Source: Hyaloperonospora brassicae (Eukaryota; Oomycota; Peronosporomycetes; Peronosporales; Peronosporaceae). From it: DNA of 64,000 nucleotides. Where the stretch lies: contig CANTFL010000873.1 of the NCBI GenBank assembly GCA_947650285.1, positions 62,001-126,000 on the forward strand. The letters are read 5' to 3'. The notes below the pieces were generated by a model. That model was not told the origin of the DNA. It saw only the letters and a program-made list of their open reading frames with translations, and did no database searches. Below, piece after piece: positions 11,671-22,963 of this stretch (position 1 is its first letter; the number at the start of each line of letters is the position of its first letter). A program made the translations under genes and the position numbers.

Positions 11671-12061
11671 CTACGACGGACGCTGACAGACGTTGCCAGA
11701 GTTTACAACAAGTGGTTCTGCTGCTGACTTTTCCGTGAGTGGCACGATCTCCTCGTCCTTGCGCATGGCCTTACGCTGCGGATCCGTGAGCGTCACCTCG
11801 AAACGCGGTCGAGTCTCTCCGTCCTCTCCCTGCTTGGCACGGCCTTGAACGATATGATGCAGCAGCATTCCTTCAGCCTCGTCAATGCCTTTCACCAGCG
11901 CCTTGAGCTCCTCGGTGTCTTGCACGTGGCTATTCGTCCAAGAAGTTGCCACGCAGCGCCCCACGCGCCTCTTGTAGCGCATAAGCGTCTCCTCGGAAGG
12001 CCTGACGACTTGCCCGCAATAGACGGCGGTACCCGCCGAGCACCTGAGCGCGAGTGCTCAT
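11671..12061 (-). pseudogene. Mzm1/LYRM7-like complex III assembly factor, with a frameshift
   Basis: Read on the minus strand from the ATG at 12061, the first 43 codons give a LYR-family N-terminus: GYRRLLRASRQAFRGD, then ALQEARGALRGNFLDE. The frame then hits TAG at about 11932. The family sequence continues in another frame as SHVQDTEELKALVKGIDEAE, then HHIVQGRAKQ and a hydrophilic tail ending at 11671. Known family members (yeast Mzm1, human LYRM7) chaperone the Rieske iron-sulfur protein in the mitochondrial matrix; length (about 125 aa when both parts are counted) and motif order match. The break is a one-base frame change beside GAATAG, where an Asn codon is expected, so a lost AA in an A-run is likely. 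It may be a sequencing error and not a dead gene. Its start faces the cytochrome b5 reductase gene, 408 nt away. Confidence 0.75.
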
Positions 12062-12469
12062 TCTCTTTGCTCGCAGCAACAAGTCGAGTAATCCATTTGA
12101 GACAAAATGGGCGATCTAACGAGCCCAATTGGCTAAAATTCGCAATCGTGGTAGTCAGGAGCCATTCTTTGTCGTAGTAGACCCTATCCGTGTGTTTTGT
12201 GACACAGGCACAAAAAGTTAGCACAACGTGGACCAAAGCTTACAATGTCGGTGAGACCGCACCGCGTGGTCGGGTACGCCAGAGCGATCGTCGCTCCCTC
12301 GTTTGAATGACGACGGACTGTTGCGTGCCACCCCACACCGTATCCCAAGCAGTGACGAGATCTTCAATCTCTGCGCTTAGCCTGATCCAATCGATATCAC
12401 TGACCCACTCACACTCACTCACTCACTAGAGCTGCTCAATCCATCCATCCACTCAATCCAAGTGCTCGA

Positions 12470-13417
12470 ATGGATCTGTTTGCGCCTCTCATCAACACCG
12501 ACTTGCGCGTGTTGCTCGGCGTAGCTCTCGTCGCCGGCACGACGCTGTACCTTCTGCTTCGTCGTCTCCAACCTCGTGATGCGACGCCCGTCACGCTGCA
12601 AAGCCCGAGTCACGCGGGCGACTCGCCCTCGACCGTGCACTTGCCCCTCATTGAAAAGGAGATACTGTCGCACGACTCGCGTCGGTTCCGCTTTGCACTA
12701 CCGTCGCCACAGCATGTGCTGGGCTTACCCGTTGGCCAGCACATTTCGCTGCGCTATACGGACGAGGGTGGGAAGCTGGTGATGCGGTCGTATACCCCTG
12801 TAACCTCGGACGACACGAAGGGTTACGTGGACCTGGTCATCAAGGTTTACTTCAAAAACGTGCACCCGAAATTCCCCGATGGAGGCAAAATGAGTCAGTA
12901 CTTGGACAACTTAGCGATCGGCGACACCATTGAAGTATCTGGTCCCAAAGGAAAGCTCACGTACGTCGGCAAAGGCGAGATCCACATCAAACACCGCATG
13001 CGTGATGTCGTGCCCGAAGTCCGCAAGTGTCGCAAGATCGGCATGATCGCAGGAGGGACGGGGATCACCCCAATGCTGCAGGTCGTTCGTCGGGCTTTGC
13101 AGGATCCAGACGACAAGACGGAGTTCTCGCTGCTCTTTGCGAATCAGACAGAAGCCGACATCTTGTGCCGGGACGAGATTGAGGCCATGGTGGCGAAGCA
13201 TAGCAACGTCAAGGTGTGGTACACCGTGGACCGCGCGGACGAGGGGTGGAAGTACTCGACAGGCTTTGTCTCGGCTGCAATGATCAAGAGGCACCTGCCC
13301 GCAGCCGCGCCCGACACGCAGATCTTCATGTGTGGCCCGCCCCCGATGCTGAAATTCGCTGTACTGCCGGCACTGGAGGAACTAGGCTTTACGCCAGACC
13401 AGCACTTTAGCTTCTAA
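12470..13417 (+). CDS. NADH-cytochrome b5 reductase
   Basis: A 315-aa flavoenzyme of the ferredoxin-NADP reductase superfamily. It passes electrons from NADH through FAD to cytochrome b5 for fatty-acid desaturation and sterol synthesis. An N-terminal membrane anchor (about 12-33, VLLGVALVAGTTLYLLLRRL) points to the ER or outer mitochondrial membrane. The FAD-binding RSYTPVTSDD motif starts at Arg106, with VGQHISLR just before it. The NADH-binding GMIAGGTGITPM lies at about 190-201, and the CGPPPM motif at about 288-293. It ends in the usual short aromatic tail (HFSF). All catalytic motifs are intact and the length is normal. Start: ATG directly before the anchor. The upstream region (12390-12420) has a short CACT-repeat tract. 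Confidence 0.96.
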   Translation: MDLFAPLINTDLRVLLGVALVAGTTLYLLLRRLQPRDATPVTLQSPSHAGDSPSTVHLPLIEKEILSHDSRRFRFALPSPQHVLGLPVGQHISLRYTDEGGKLVMRSYTPVTSDDTKGYVDLVIKVYFKNVHPKFPDGGKMSQYLDNLAIGDTIEVSGPKGKLTYVGKGEIHIKHRMRDVVPEVRKCRKIGMIAGGTGITPMLQVVRRALQDPDDKTEFSLLFANQTEADILCRDEIEAMVAKHSNVKVWYTVDRADEGWKYSTGFVSAAMIKRHLPAAAPDTQIFMCGPPPMLKFAVLPALEELGFTPDQHFSF

Positions 13418-13429
13418 GCCGGGTCGTCA

Positions 13430-13582
13430 ATGCCGGAGCTGGAGGAAGAGCATCAGCTCTTGGTGATGCACCACAACCGGGAGAGGATGCACGTCAAGAC
13501 GATGCTGAGCCTGGCAAGCCTCTCTCATACAGGGACGCTGTCTCGCGTTCTTGAGCGACTGCAACTCATTGCCTCCTTGTAA
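13430..13582 (+). CDS. Possible small ORF, 50 aa, unknown
   Basis: An ATG-initiated frame starts 12 nt after the stop of the reductase gene and encodes a Leu/Glu/His-rich peptide (MPELEEEHQLLVMHHNRERM at its start). It could form an amphipathic helix. It may simply be an open stretch in the 3' UTR. No homology is recognised. Confidence 0.2.
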   Translation: MPELEEEHQLLVMHHNRERMHVKTMLSLASLSHTGTLSRVLERLQLIASL

Positions 13583-14212
13583 GCACATCACCAGTGCCTC
13601 GTCAATAAACAACTAGATCCACTGCCAATGAGCATGGCTGTTTTGCAGCCTTTTGCATCGTGTCGTTGTCATCGCTCACGCCAATGGCCTCCAGCATCTG
13701 GCACACGCATCCTTCGACAGTGCGCACGTCACTCCTGCTTCCTTCATCATCGATACACCCTGCGTGTAGTCATCGATAGCGCCGTCACTTTCCGTTGCCT
13801 CTCGCGGCTTCAGTCCCACCCGAACATGCACGCGTCCGAAATTAGTACTGCTGCGCTCACTTGTTAAGTAAGCGGCATCTTCGAGCTGTGTTCACGTGTT
13901 GCTGCTTTTCTCGACTTCTTGGCGAGATTTCATTCTTGTCTTCGTTTCGGACAAAATCTCCCTTCCTTGAGTTCAACGAAACCAATCAGCCATGCACCAT
14001 TGTCATCGAATGGAACAGAACGAGACCGTCGCACTCGTGCTCTTTGCCAGTTCGTGCCGTGCGCTTGACTGCGACCAGCTGAACGTCTCCACGCTCTACA
14101 TACGAAACGACTCGGCACTCGCTGCTAAACTGAAAATGCTTCGGATATATTGCACGCATCTGTGTTCACACCCATTTTCCTTTACAACAACCCGATATTA
14201 CATCGCACTTAT
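13583..14212. other. Intergenic region between convergent genes
   Basis: No gene, repeat or RNA structure recognised. It separates the reductase gene (+) from the 3' end of the leucine-rich-repeat gene (-). Confidence 0.5.
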
Positions 14213-16809
14213 TCAATTGCAGCGTAGGCACTTCAGTGCCGGTAGCACATCTAAGCAATCGACATCACGCATGAAAAACTCAAGTGAGCAACGTAAAGCG
14301 AAGCAAACACAAGACCGAATGTATCGTACCTCTCAACGCGTCAATGTGTCTCTGCGACAGGGAACACCCGTAAACGGATAGAGACTGTAACTCCTTCAGG
14401 GCTATATGACATACCGAAATAAGAAGATCAGAGAGGTTAGCGATTGCACGCACGCCGTTTATGCAAAGACGTACGAGATAATCGGTGCAGTGAGAGCGCT
14501 GAGATGCCGGTATTCGACAAATTTAGACATTGCAAACTAGTCAGAGATCGAAGACAAGAGAGCGACTTGGACGTAATATTTCTACAGTTGCAATCGAGTC
14601 ACAAACAGCGATGTAAGTACAAAACTTATGCGCACACACAGAGCATACGTACGTACGGGTTTTGACTTAGGTTCAAATACGTCAACGACGCTAATTTCGA
14701 AATGACCTCCACGCCATGATCACTGACGTTGCCTCCACATATCGTCAGCTCTCGTAGTTCGTGTAGCTGCACAAGATACAAAAGTCCATCGTCGGTGATA
14801 CTATGCACACAACAGACGATTGCGCTAGTCAACGTTTCGTCCACCTCCGTGAATGGCAAACACGAAAAACGGCCACGTACTTTGCGCCAAACAAATCCAA
14901 GCGCTCGAGCTGCGGAAGAAAACATACGTCAGCCAGGGCTCTGTTCGTAATCTCTTGTGTGTCCAAGTGGAGAGTGCGCAGCTTTTTCAGTCTTGCAAGG
15001 CCGAACGTTCCATTATCGCTGACTGCTGTGTTCGATATGTTGAGTGCCTTCAGGCTGCTGACGCCGTTGCAAATCTCCACTAGTGCAGCATCTGTCAAGG
15101 ACGTCTCGCCCAAATCAAGCTTTGCGAGTTTCTTCAGACGGCTGATGTACTCAAATCCTCTGCACCAAACAACAAACGTCATTCGCACGAGTGAACTTCC
15201 CCTCTTCAGTCCAAAGCACACACGATTGATTGCATCAATCCGTACCGTTTCAGGATATGGCACTTGCGGAGCTCGAGTTCTTGTAGCTCAGTAAAGTGCT
15301 GCAAGACAGCTGTGTCGGACTCAGCAAACGATGTGTGTCCAAGCAGTAGTACTTGAAGCTGCGACCACAATGTCGGGATAGAGTGGATCTTGTGACAGTG
15401 CCGCGCGTCAAAGTACCTGAGCCTTGTCAGGTCAGCGAGAAATGCCATACAGTCATCCGAAACGTCATGGCAGCCGCGAATGATCAGGACTTCCAGACTC
15501 TTGACACGACCAATGTGGTGCATGGCTTGATCGCTGGCAACAGGCACACATACTCATCACCCGTTTGCCACTGTCCAGTTCTTTCCAAAAGCGCGCCCCT
15601 ACCTCAAGCGACAGTAGGCAACGTCCAGCTCCCGCAATGCACTAAGCGACGATGCAACGCCAGTCATAGCAGCATCAGTGAGACGTTCACAACGACCGAG
15701 ACGCAGCTTCTCCAGTGCCGTCATTGTCCACAGATGCGTGACGCCGTTATCCGTCAGCCTGCGACAGCCACTCTGCAAGCACCAGCGCGTCGCACGTCAA
15801 AATAGCCACAAGAAAGCAACACCCGGTCGAACGTCACCGCCTCGTGCAACAACCACCGCACACCAAACCCTACTTCCTCCTCTCTACCCCTCCTCCCCAC
15901 TTATCCACGTACCACTTGCAACGATCTCAAGTGTCGCAAAGCACTCAGTTTCTCCAGACTCTCGTCGTCCACGTTGGCACAGCCCGACAAGTTGAGGCTC
16001 GTCAACTTGGTCGGCGCCGTCAACAAGTCGATCGACGCGCGCGAGAGGCTCGAACACCCCTGGAACGACGCCGTGACGAGCTCGGGCAGCTGGACTGCCG
16101 CTTGCGTCGTGTCCGAGCCCAAGCGGCGCAAGTAGGTGCACCCCGACACGTCAATGCTCTTGACGTGCGCCAACGTCGTCGCTGGAATGCCATCAAACCA
16201 CGAATCGTCCACCTCTTGGAGGCCGGCCAAGTTCCACTGAGCGAGCAAGAGCGGGGCAAGCGCGCGAAAGTGCGGCTTGTCGAGGAGATGGTGCTGTCGC
16301 AGCCACTGCAGGACCTGCGAGGCCACTTCTGGAGGCAGAGGCGAAGCGTCCAGGGCCGTGTGTCGGTGTACCACGAATTCGGCACACAGCCGACGAACGC
16401 TGAGCTCCAGCAACGTGAGGGGCACATACGTGCCTCGGGTCGTCTTGCGCCAATGTTGCCCCACGTATGGCGCCGCCGCGGCCCTTGTTTTGTGTCCTTT
16501 CTGCTTTTGCTGCGGTGGTCTCTTTTTTGTTGTGCGTTCGTGGTCCGTGGTTTGTGTAGTCGTATTCTCGTGTACCGATTGTGTGGCAGCACGAGCTGCC
16601 GGCGTCACGACGAACGGAAAGGGAAAAGATGCGTAATTAGCCAGCGATGCGTGTCGCGCCGAGGGCGAGGAAGACGAGAGCGAAGGAGACGACAAGGACG
16701 TAGCGGTTAGCGGCGTGTAGAAGTGGTGCATTTCGACGCTCATGGCCGAGGCCGCGAGCGACAGCAGCGGGTCGTTGAAGCGCGCGCTATGGCAGCACGC
16801 GGCCCCCAT
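14213..16809 (-). CDS. Leucine-rich-repeat (RNI-like) protein, eight exons
   Basis: Minus-strand exons, in coding order: 16809-15913, 15772-15603, 15533-15246, 15159-14881, 14800-14657, 14581-14475, 14401-14330, 14250-14213. Every junction keeps the frame with GT-AG introns of about 68-140 nt; total 664 aa. The N-terminal third has a basic, low-complexity segment and an LTLLELSVRRLC...LPPEVASQVL helical region before the repeats. That region recalls the front part of ZYG11/ZER1-type substrate receptors (an inference). About 16 repeats follow, with cysteine-containing units such as LTSLNLSGCANVDDESLEKL and LRTLHLDTQEITNRAL. The repeats should form a curved protein-binding solenoid. It may be a ubiquitin-ligase adaptor; the partner is unknown. 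The ATG at 16743 is an alternative start. The last exon is only 38 nt. Confidence 0.85.
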
Positions 16810-17065
16810 GTGTAACAAGAGGGCGCAGTGCAATCTTGCGTTTCAACGTGAGAGTGAATGTACTGCGAAAAACACTGTCGTCTGCGAAAAACGCCAACTT
16901 CAACCACGGAGAAGGCGCAGTCAATGCGACCCAGGGGTTGGGGAATCCACCATGGCAGGTCAATCGGCTGTCAAAAACGACCGACCACGACCAGTTCCGG
17001 CGGACACGGCATCGATTCTTGCAGGTTCTGTCTTTTCTCATGTGCGGGCCAACAGCTGAAGCCAC
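16810..17065. promoter_or_regulatory. Short divergent promoter region
   Basis: 256 nt separate the starts of the leucine-rich-repeat gene (-) and the SPRY gene (+). The two genes must share this region for their 5' ends. I could not identify TATA or initiator elements with confidence. Confidence 0.45.
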
Positions 17066-18094
17066 ATGGCCAGTGCGGAATCACACGGCGCATTGCTTGT
17101 AACTTCAAGGAAACATCACTCGATGCTGGCACCTCGCTGCGCCCACTGCGTCTCCACGCCCTTTGGCTATGGCTCGCTGCATACTGAAACCAACACAAAC
17201 GCCAGCACGGCTCGTGACGACGTTAGCGAGCGACCAAGCGACGCTGTCGTGGATAGACCGCCGCCTACAACGCGCCAACGCGGCGGCTTTGCGCACGTGG
17301 AATTCCCCTGGGGCCACGCCTACGTCCACGCGGACCTGGTCGCCGCTGTGCCGGTCTTTACGTTCTACGCGCTCTCGCGCGCGCAGCACGTGAAGTTCTC
17401 GCTGCCCTTTGCGCTCACGAGCTCGGGCCAAGCCATGGTGGACGCCGTGCGGCGGGAGCTCGAGCTCGGACCGGACATTGCCGTTGCGCTCGTGCAGACC
17501 GACTCGGTGCGCCAGCACGAGATTGCGCCGCATCGGACGCTCGGCGAGTCGACGATCGGCGCGGGCCGAGCGCACCCGGTGCTGGTCTTGCAGACGCCCC
17601 TGTGGCGGTTCGACACGGCCAAGTGTGCCGACACGGTGCTCGTGCAGGACGCTTGTTCGCGGGCGGTGCAGGTGGCAAAAGGCTACGGCGCGGTGCTTGG
17701 CACGGGCGCAGTGACGTGTGGGGTCAAGTACTGGGAAGTGCAGCTCGAGCGGGCGCGGGAGGGCGACGGCGTCTTTGTAGGCGTTGCAGACGAAGACGTT
17801 GCGCTGGACACGCATCTGTTTGCGACACGCGGCGTCGTGTGGGGCTTTGCGTGTGCTACGGGCCACAAGTTCCACACGGCGATCGAGTACTATGGCGAGC
17901 CGTGCAACGACGGGGACGTCGTCGGCGTGTTGCTCGATATGGAGTCGAATCGACTGAGTTTTTACGTGAATGGGCGGACCCTCGGCGTGGCTTTTACGGG
18001 CATTCGGTCGACGCGACTGTATCCTGTCTTTTTCCTGACGTTCATTGGACAGAACGTCAAACTGCTACCGACCGCGGCGCCGCCAATGCCGTAG
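17066..18094 (+). CDS. SPRY-domain protein
   Basis: A 342-aa single-exon protein. The first ~75 residues are low-complexity and probably disordered. Residues about 80-200 form an unassigned domain (FAHVEFPWGHAYVHADLVAA and following). The C-terminal SPRY domain (about 212-337) has the expected strands: CGVKYWEVQL, GDGVFVGVAD, VWGFACATG, DVVGVLLDMESNRLSFYVNG and RLYPVFFLTF. SPRY domains bind proteins, for example in Ran-binding protein 9 and ubiquitin-ligase complexes. With no RING, SOCS or LisH/CTLH region visible, the function is open. Start: ATG at 17066; another Met lies about 20 codons later (at about 17123). Codon use is strongly GC-rich at third positions in the SPRY part. Confidence 0.85.
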   Translation: MASAESHGALLVTSRKHHSMLAPRCAHCVSTPFGYGSLHTETNTNASTARDDVSERPSDAVVDRPPPTTRQRGGFAHVEFPWGHAYVHADLVAAVPVFTFYALSRAQHVKFSLPFALTSSGQAMVDAVRRELELGPDIAVALVQTDSVRQHEIAPHRTLGESTIGAGRAHPVLVLQTPLWRFDTAKCADTVLVQDACSRAVQVAKGYGAVLGTGAVTCGVKYWEVQLERAREGDGVFVGVADEDVALDTHLFATRGVVWGFACATGHKFHTAIEYYGEPCNDGDVVGVLLDMESNRLSFYVNGRTLGVAFTGIRSTRLYPVFFLTFIGQNVKLLPTAAPPMP

Positions 18095-18950
18095 CACGAG
18101 GAAAACTATTGCAGGAACGACCACCTGATTGAGCCACTCGTGACTTGATACGCAGCGTGGCTGTTGCGCGCACGCGTGAAGTCGTTCCAAGTGTACTACA
18201 CTGACTTGTCTGCTCATGAGCAGACTCAGGAGCGTGGGCGTAAGCAATTTTGTTTGGGATCTATCGTCGCAATTGACAGTTCGTGGCGTCAACTTACGCG
18301 TGTGTGAATTATGACCAACGTATACCTGCAATGTCTGTGGCAGCGGCTGAAGCATAAACATGTGCAAACACGTTTGAGCCCGGCAACATAACGCCGTACC
18401 ACTAACGATCTACCAGAGAATGGAACTACAAAACAGAAACTACAACCTGACTTTGAAGCATACGAGCTAACATTGCGATTTGTGATGGCTACATGTGGTA
18501 TGGACGCGCTAATTACGCGACCAACATTATTGCGTTCTAAAAGTGGGATACATTGAGATGTCACTCGTGACAGTCTTCCAGGATGCCGAGTAAAGAAAGC
18601 ACTTTCTATTTAGAAGAGCGGCTTAAGCTAAAGATGCCACCACGTGGTATCCCAAACTTGAGTGAGCTCAATCTTCCGATACGCCGACAAGATTGAAGCC
18701 ACCACGTGACCGACTACTCGCATGACAATCGCTACCTCGCTTTAGGAGCGACCGTGGAACACAACCAGCACACACACTCATCCATTTCGGTACATGAAGA
18801 CCACTTCACGTTCCCTTCGTTGAGCAAATCTCGTTTATCAACACCGCGTGTAGCTCGGCGTCGGAGCGACCTATATAATCGATGCACTGAAAAGTAGCAT
18901 TTGCCACTTTATCTTGTCGCTGCTTCAGCAAATGTTATAGAATGACACGG
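18095..18950. other. Transition from gene block to repeats, no gene seen
   Basis: No recognisable coding region. CCACCACGTG occurs twice, at about 18637 and 18700. This segment separates the last housekeeping gene from the first LTR. Confidence 0.5.
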
Positions 18951-19440
18951 GGTTACACGTCGGTTGGTAACCGGAATGACATGTGTGGTTTACATCAGGG
19001 GTGAATCCCATTGAAAGTGGTAGTAGTAGAACTTCTTATCAGTTGTTGGGGGCTGGCGTGTGTCAGCTTCCAGATACAAGATCTTTATAATTGTACTGAT
19101 TTAGGGCATTAGTGTCTAGATTTGGTACATTTAGGCTAAGGTGTCCTTTCACATAAACAGAATAAAGTCCAGTTCCCCTTTTGGTCTGTTAGAAATACGT
19201 GCCTTGGATACGTACACCTTATAAGGCGTCTCAGGTCGTATCGAGAATAGACCAAGCCTTGTTAGTGCGTAGACTTTAAGCACTCTGTGCTGTTGTTTGA
19301 TTAAATCGTTTGGTCCCTTAAGCGAGGACCCTCATCGTTGGGCTTGTTGATTGTTCGTGTTCTTGTAAAAAAAAACTAAATTACTCGTTGAGCTGATAGC
19401 CTGCCTTCCTCTGGCTAGGAGCTGTACCAGATCCGCTACA
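18951..19440 (+). mobile_element. LTR, family A, copy 1 (plus orientation)
   Basis: A ~490-bp sequence running from (TG)TTACACGTCGGTTGGTAAC to ATCCGCTACA. It recurs in inverted orientation at 25678-26165, with only scattered differences, and in decayed form at 33235-33704. The consensus ends TG...CA fit an LTR. I found no 5-bp target duplication, so it may be an old solo LTR or one end of a rearranged element. Confidence 0.8.
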
Positions 19441-22400
19441 CCAAATTCCTTTTGTGACACCAGACCCTGATAAGGAATGCTCACTCACACATATTCGACC
19501 TCCACGCTTCTGCTTTCGTCAATTCGTAATGGCTGGATGACTCATGTGATCAACGCTGCTGTAGTGTGGATTTTGTTTACGTCGGTATGAGCGTCAAGAG
19601 CTTTGCAAATGTGGGAAGTAGGTAGAAGAAGCAATCTAGCGGGCTTCGCGCGCAAGTGGCAGTATCCTGAGGACAAGTATACAGGCACATTCCACAGCAT
19701 CGCTAGATACGTTTCTTGCGCGCCGGGGACTTCTTGTCTAAAAAAGACAGTCAAGTCGATTGGCGGTAGTGGCGTCAGGAGATCGAATTGTGATTATACA
19801 TCTCGCAGACATGCGGATATGGGGAAGGCTTCGGCCCTTAGCTATAGTGTCAAGCTTTCAAGAAAAATATGCGTGTGGTAATATAGGCCGTGCGTAAAAG
19901 CGCGTTCGCTCTTTTATGGACTTGCGCGGTTCCAATACGTACATCTATACGATACCGGAAGCGACAACGTCACGCAAGTGATCGAGTTTACTTGACACCT
20001 CCGGGGTTGCTCGAGTACTAGAAGTTGTCTGTAATTGGCGTCTCCGATCTAATGTACTTGATCGAAGGTAGTCAACGTCATTATCATCATCATCGCTCTG
20101 ACTATCGCCAGCAGGTACTGACAGTGTGATTACTCATGTGAGGTTATGTTGATGCCAGAGGAAAATCAAGCCAGAGCTATGCTGGATTCAAATAATTACA
20201 GCAACATCGCCGGTTGACTTGTTCGTGATAAGATGCATTGAGATGGTGTTACCAGCGCATCTGATCCCCATCGGTTTGCGTTCTTCGTCTCCTATGGTCC
20301 GAATCGTCGAACCGGCGCTAGCTGTTTCACTGTATTCGAAAGAGTGGGCTCGAATTCTTTCGCTCTACATTTAAAATTGCTGTCTAGCTTCTCGATACTA
20401 GTTCTTCTGTCGTGCAAGGTGTTCGAGTAATGGTCCTACGCTGCACCAAAAAACAACCAGAACTCTGTGCCAGAGTGAGAGGGACCAGACTTGATTCGCT
20501 TGGTCGACACAATCGTGATGAAACGAAATGTGCGAGGAGATGTTAGCAAGACAGCAGCTGAAATCGTTCAACTCTGAGAATCAAACAAGTTGCGACCACA
20601 CTTTTTGTCAAACTCTTTACCGACTATCTTCACCATCTTGCTTTGAGCTACTGAGTTTACTATTGCTACGAATCGAATCCTCAATCGACTCGTAAACTCG
20701 ATGTCGTGTGGAAGCATCGAATCTTACCCTAAGACCAATCTTCGCAAACACTTGCGTCGAATGCTTGTACCCGTATGGCGATATTTCATGCCTCGAAGTG
20801 ACACCATTTCCTCGGTTTTAGATCTGACGTGTGACACGATAAGTTGGTATTCTATTCACTCGGTTTCTAGCAGCATGTTTGAACAGTCATAGTCGCCTAC
20901 GATGACAGCACTTCAATGTTATTCACTCCATTGTCATAACGAGAGAGTAAAAGCTCTGACGATGTGATCATGAAGCCCAACGACATGTTAATGATCTCAC
21001 TCTTCCCAAGTCGTTCCACAACTTTTCGTAACAATCGAAAACGCTTATAGCTCAAACGTGACATGCAAGCTCAAGTGTCCTAGCACAAGGATAGTGATTA
21101 CGTGAAACTTGGCAATTCGTTTTTGCTAAGTACGTGACAGTCAGTTAGCTACAGTGTTTCTACGACTCGAAATATCCGTCCAGCGCAGGCTTACATATAC
21201 AATGCTGCTTGGGGGCTAATTATACTACGACAAATGCACTCCGCGAGCGGGTCCCGATTGAGTGATTATGGTCTCTATTCTCGGTGTTCCAAAACTCTGT
21301 ATTTGCGTTTTCTTGCCAATGATATAAGTCTTCAGCCATATGAGACATTACTGCCTTCCATTCTGGATGTTGTAGGGGTACAGTCGCTTGGTAAACTTGT
21401 ACATTGTTCTCGTGGTCATCGTTAGATTCACTAATCCATCAGCTATTCGATTGAAGTGATGCAAATGGTGAGACCACGCGGCCACGTGTATGCGATCATC
21501 CCTTGCTAAGCATTGGCGTAATATGTGTTTGAAATGATTTTCTTTGGGCGGCCCCCAATTGCGCATCTATCTTGTGATCATGTTTTTGTCTCCGAAGACG
21601 TGAGTGATACGAAGGATGTATTTAGTGGCCTTCCGGAGGCCGAAAAGTTGCCCCCATATTTCAGCCACATAATTATTGATGTAAGTGCTCGCAAGTGACA
21701 CACTTGCTATTAATAAAGGACAGGCTACGCCGTCATTTCGTCCCGCGTGAGCACCACCGACCCTGACGGGCCACGGTTACGACGTTCGCCTCTATTAAAG
21801 AAAAATGCACGTGTACCTTGATCTTGTACTTATTTGTGCAGGTAAATACCCCTTCGTTGGGTCTGTCAATGACACGTGGGTGACATCAACCGCGGACTGA
21901 GCATCTACATCGCCATTGTAATCTAGCATTAGGGATCGCATCGTAAGCCTGACCTGACGTATACGCCCCGTCATCAGAGATACTCTTGATGGGTGCTGTT
22001 AGATATAGTGGCATTCCGGAAACGACACGTTCTCTCCTATATCGCTTGGAGAGCATGTGTGATCCCTAGTCGCCAGGGAGCCTGTTGCACCCCATATATC
22101 CAGATGTAAGTGCTAATGAGTCTACCCTCTGACAGTGAGTCATGCACCTGCTGAATATGTCCCAACATTTAGCTGGCACCTCTGGGAGGTGCAATGCGAA
22201 TGTCGACGTTGGGTCAATCCAGACATGAAGCATCCCGATAGCATTTCACGGCGCCAGGAACGGTTTCCCACATTATGTGCGCTGCCGGACATTTTTGTAA
22301 GAATCATGTTTGGCAGGTTGTCGAGCTCTGGGGTTTTAAGTGCACTACCATGGAACGGTGTCACCTGATTGGCGAAGTGTGTAACGACTTGATGTGTAGG

Positions 22401-22901
22401 ATGACGACGTGACAACAGGACATCAGGGGTAGTTCATTCTACCCGGGAAAGTTTTACTTTCGTTCCTTTATCGCCCAGATACCTGCGATCAGTAGCTTAC
22501 AGAATTTTCGACTCCATGGTGTACCTATTTGCACACTTGCTTCACTTTGTCTACCGGCCGCGACCCTTATGACCCAGTCGGTGGCGCGGCTTCGACTCGA
22601 ACCTATGCGGATGGAGCTGTCCACCTGCGGAATCGAACCCTTGACCTCCCAGTCGAAATGGCCGTGGCTAATTTACTGCATCACCCCGATCGGTCAATAT
22701 GATAGCTGGGACGACGACGTGACAATATGACAGCTGGGACGACGACGTGTCAACTTGACATCTGGGACGCATTGGACCATTACACAGGATGAGCAGGTAA
22801 GACGGATGCAATCCAAGGGGTACATGGTCAAGTTGTGTTGCCGTTGTAGTGCATGCTGTAGTATTGTCGATGTAAAGTATCTTAAGCTATATATAGGGAA
22901 T
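19441..22901. other. Decayed repeat DNA between LTR and TIR element
   Basis: No intact gene. On the minus strand at about 19928-20110 a frame of some 60 codons stays open (GDSQSDDDDNDVDYLRSS, then LDRRRQLQTT and KLDHLRDVV); its composition resembles an acidic linker of a retroelement polyprotein, but I cannot name it. A tRNA-related SINE-like locus at 22560-22695 is listed separately. The rest shows nothing recognisable. Confidence 0.4.
22560..22695 (-). repeat. tRNA-derived SINE-like sequence
   Basis: On the minus strand a B-box-like GGTTCGATTCC is preceded about 45-50 nt earlier by an A-box-like GGTGATGCAGTAAATTAGC. That spacing resembles a pol III promoter inside a tRNA. A proper clover-leaf cannot be drawn: the T-arm pairs poorly. 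A second GGTTCGAGTCG follows. Next to it (22697-22770) the unit 'agctgggacgacgacgtg' is repeated imperfectly two to three times. Confidence 0.45.
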
Positions 22902-22950
22902 TGCTAAATTCACACCCCTTTTCCTCAGATTCACACCCTTCCTTCAAAAT
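22902..22950 (+). repeat. Left terminal inverted repeat
   Basis: 49 bp. It contains two short related units (TTCACACCCCTTTTCC and TTCACACCCTTCCTTC). It pairs with 24171-24219 with two mismatches. Confidence 0.9.
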
Positions 22951-22963
22951 ATTATATGTACAA

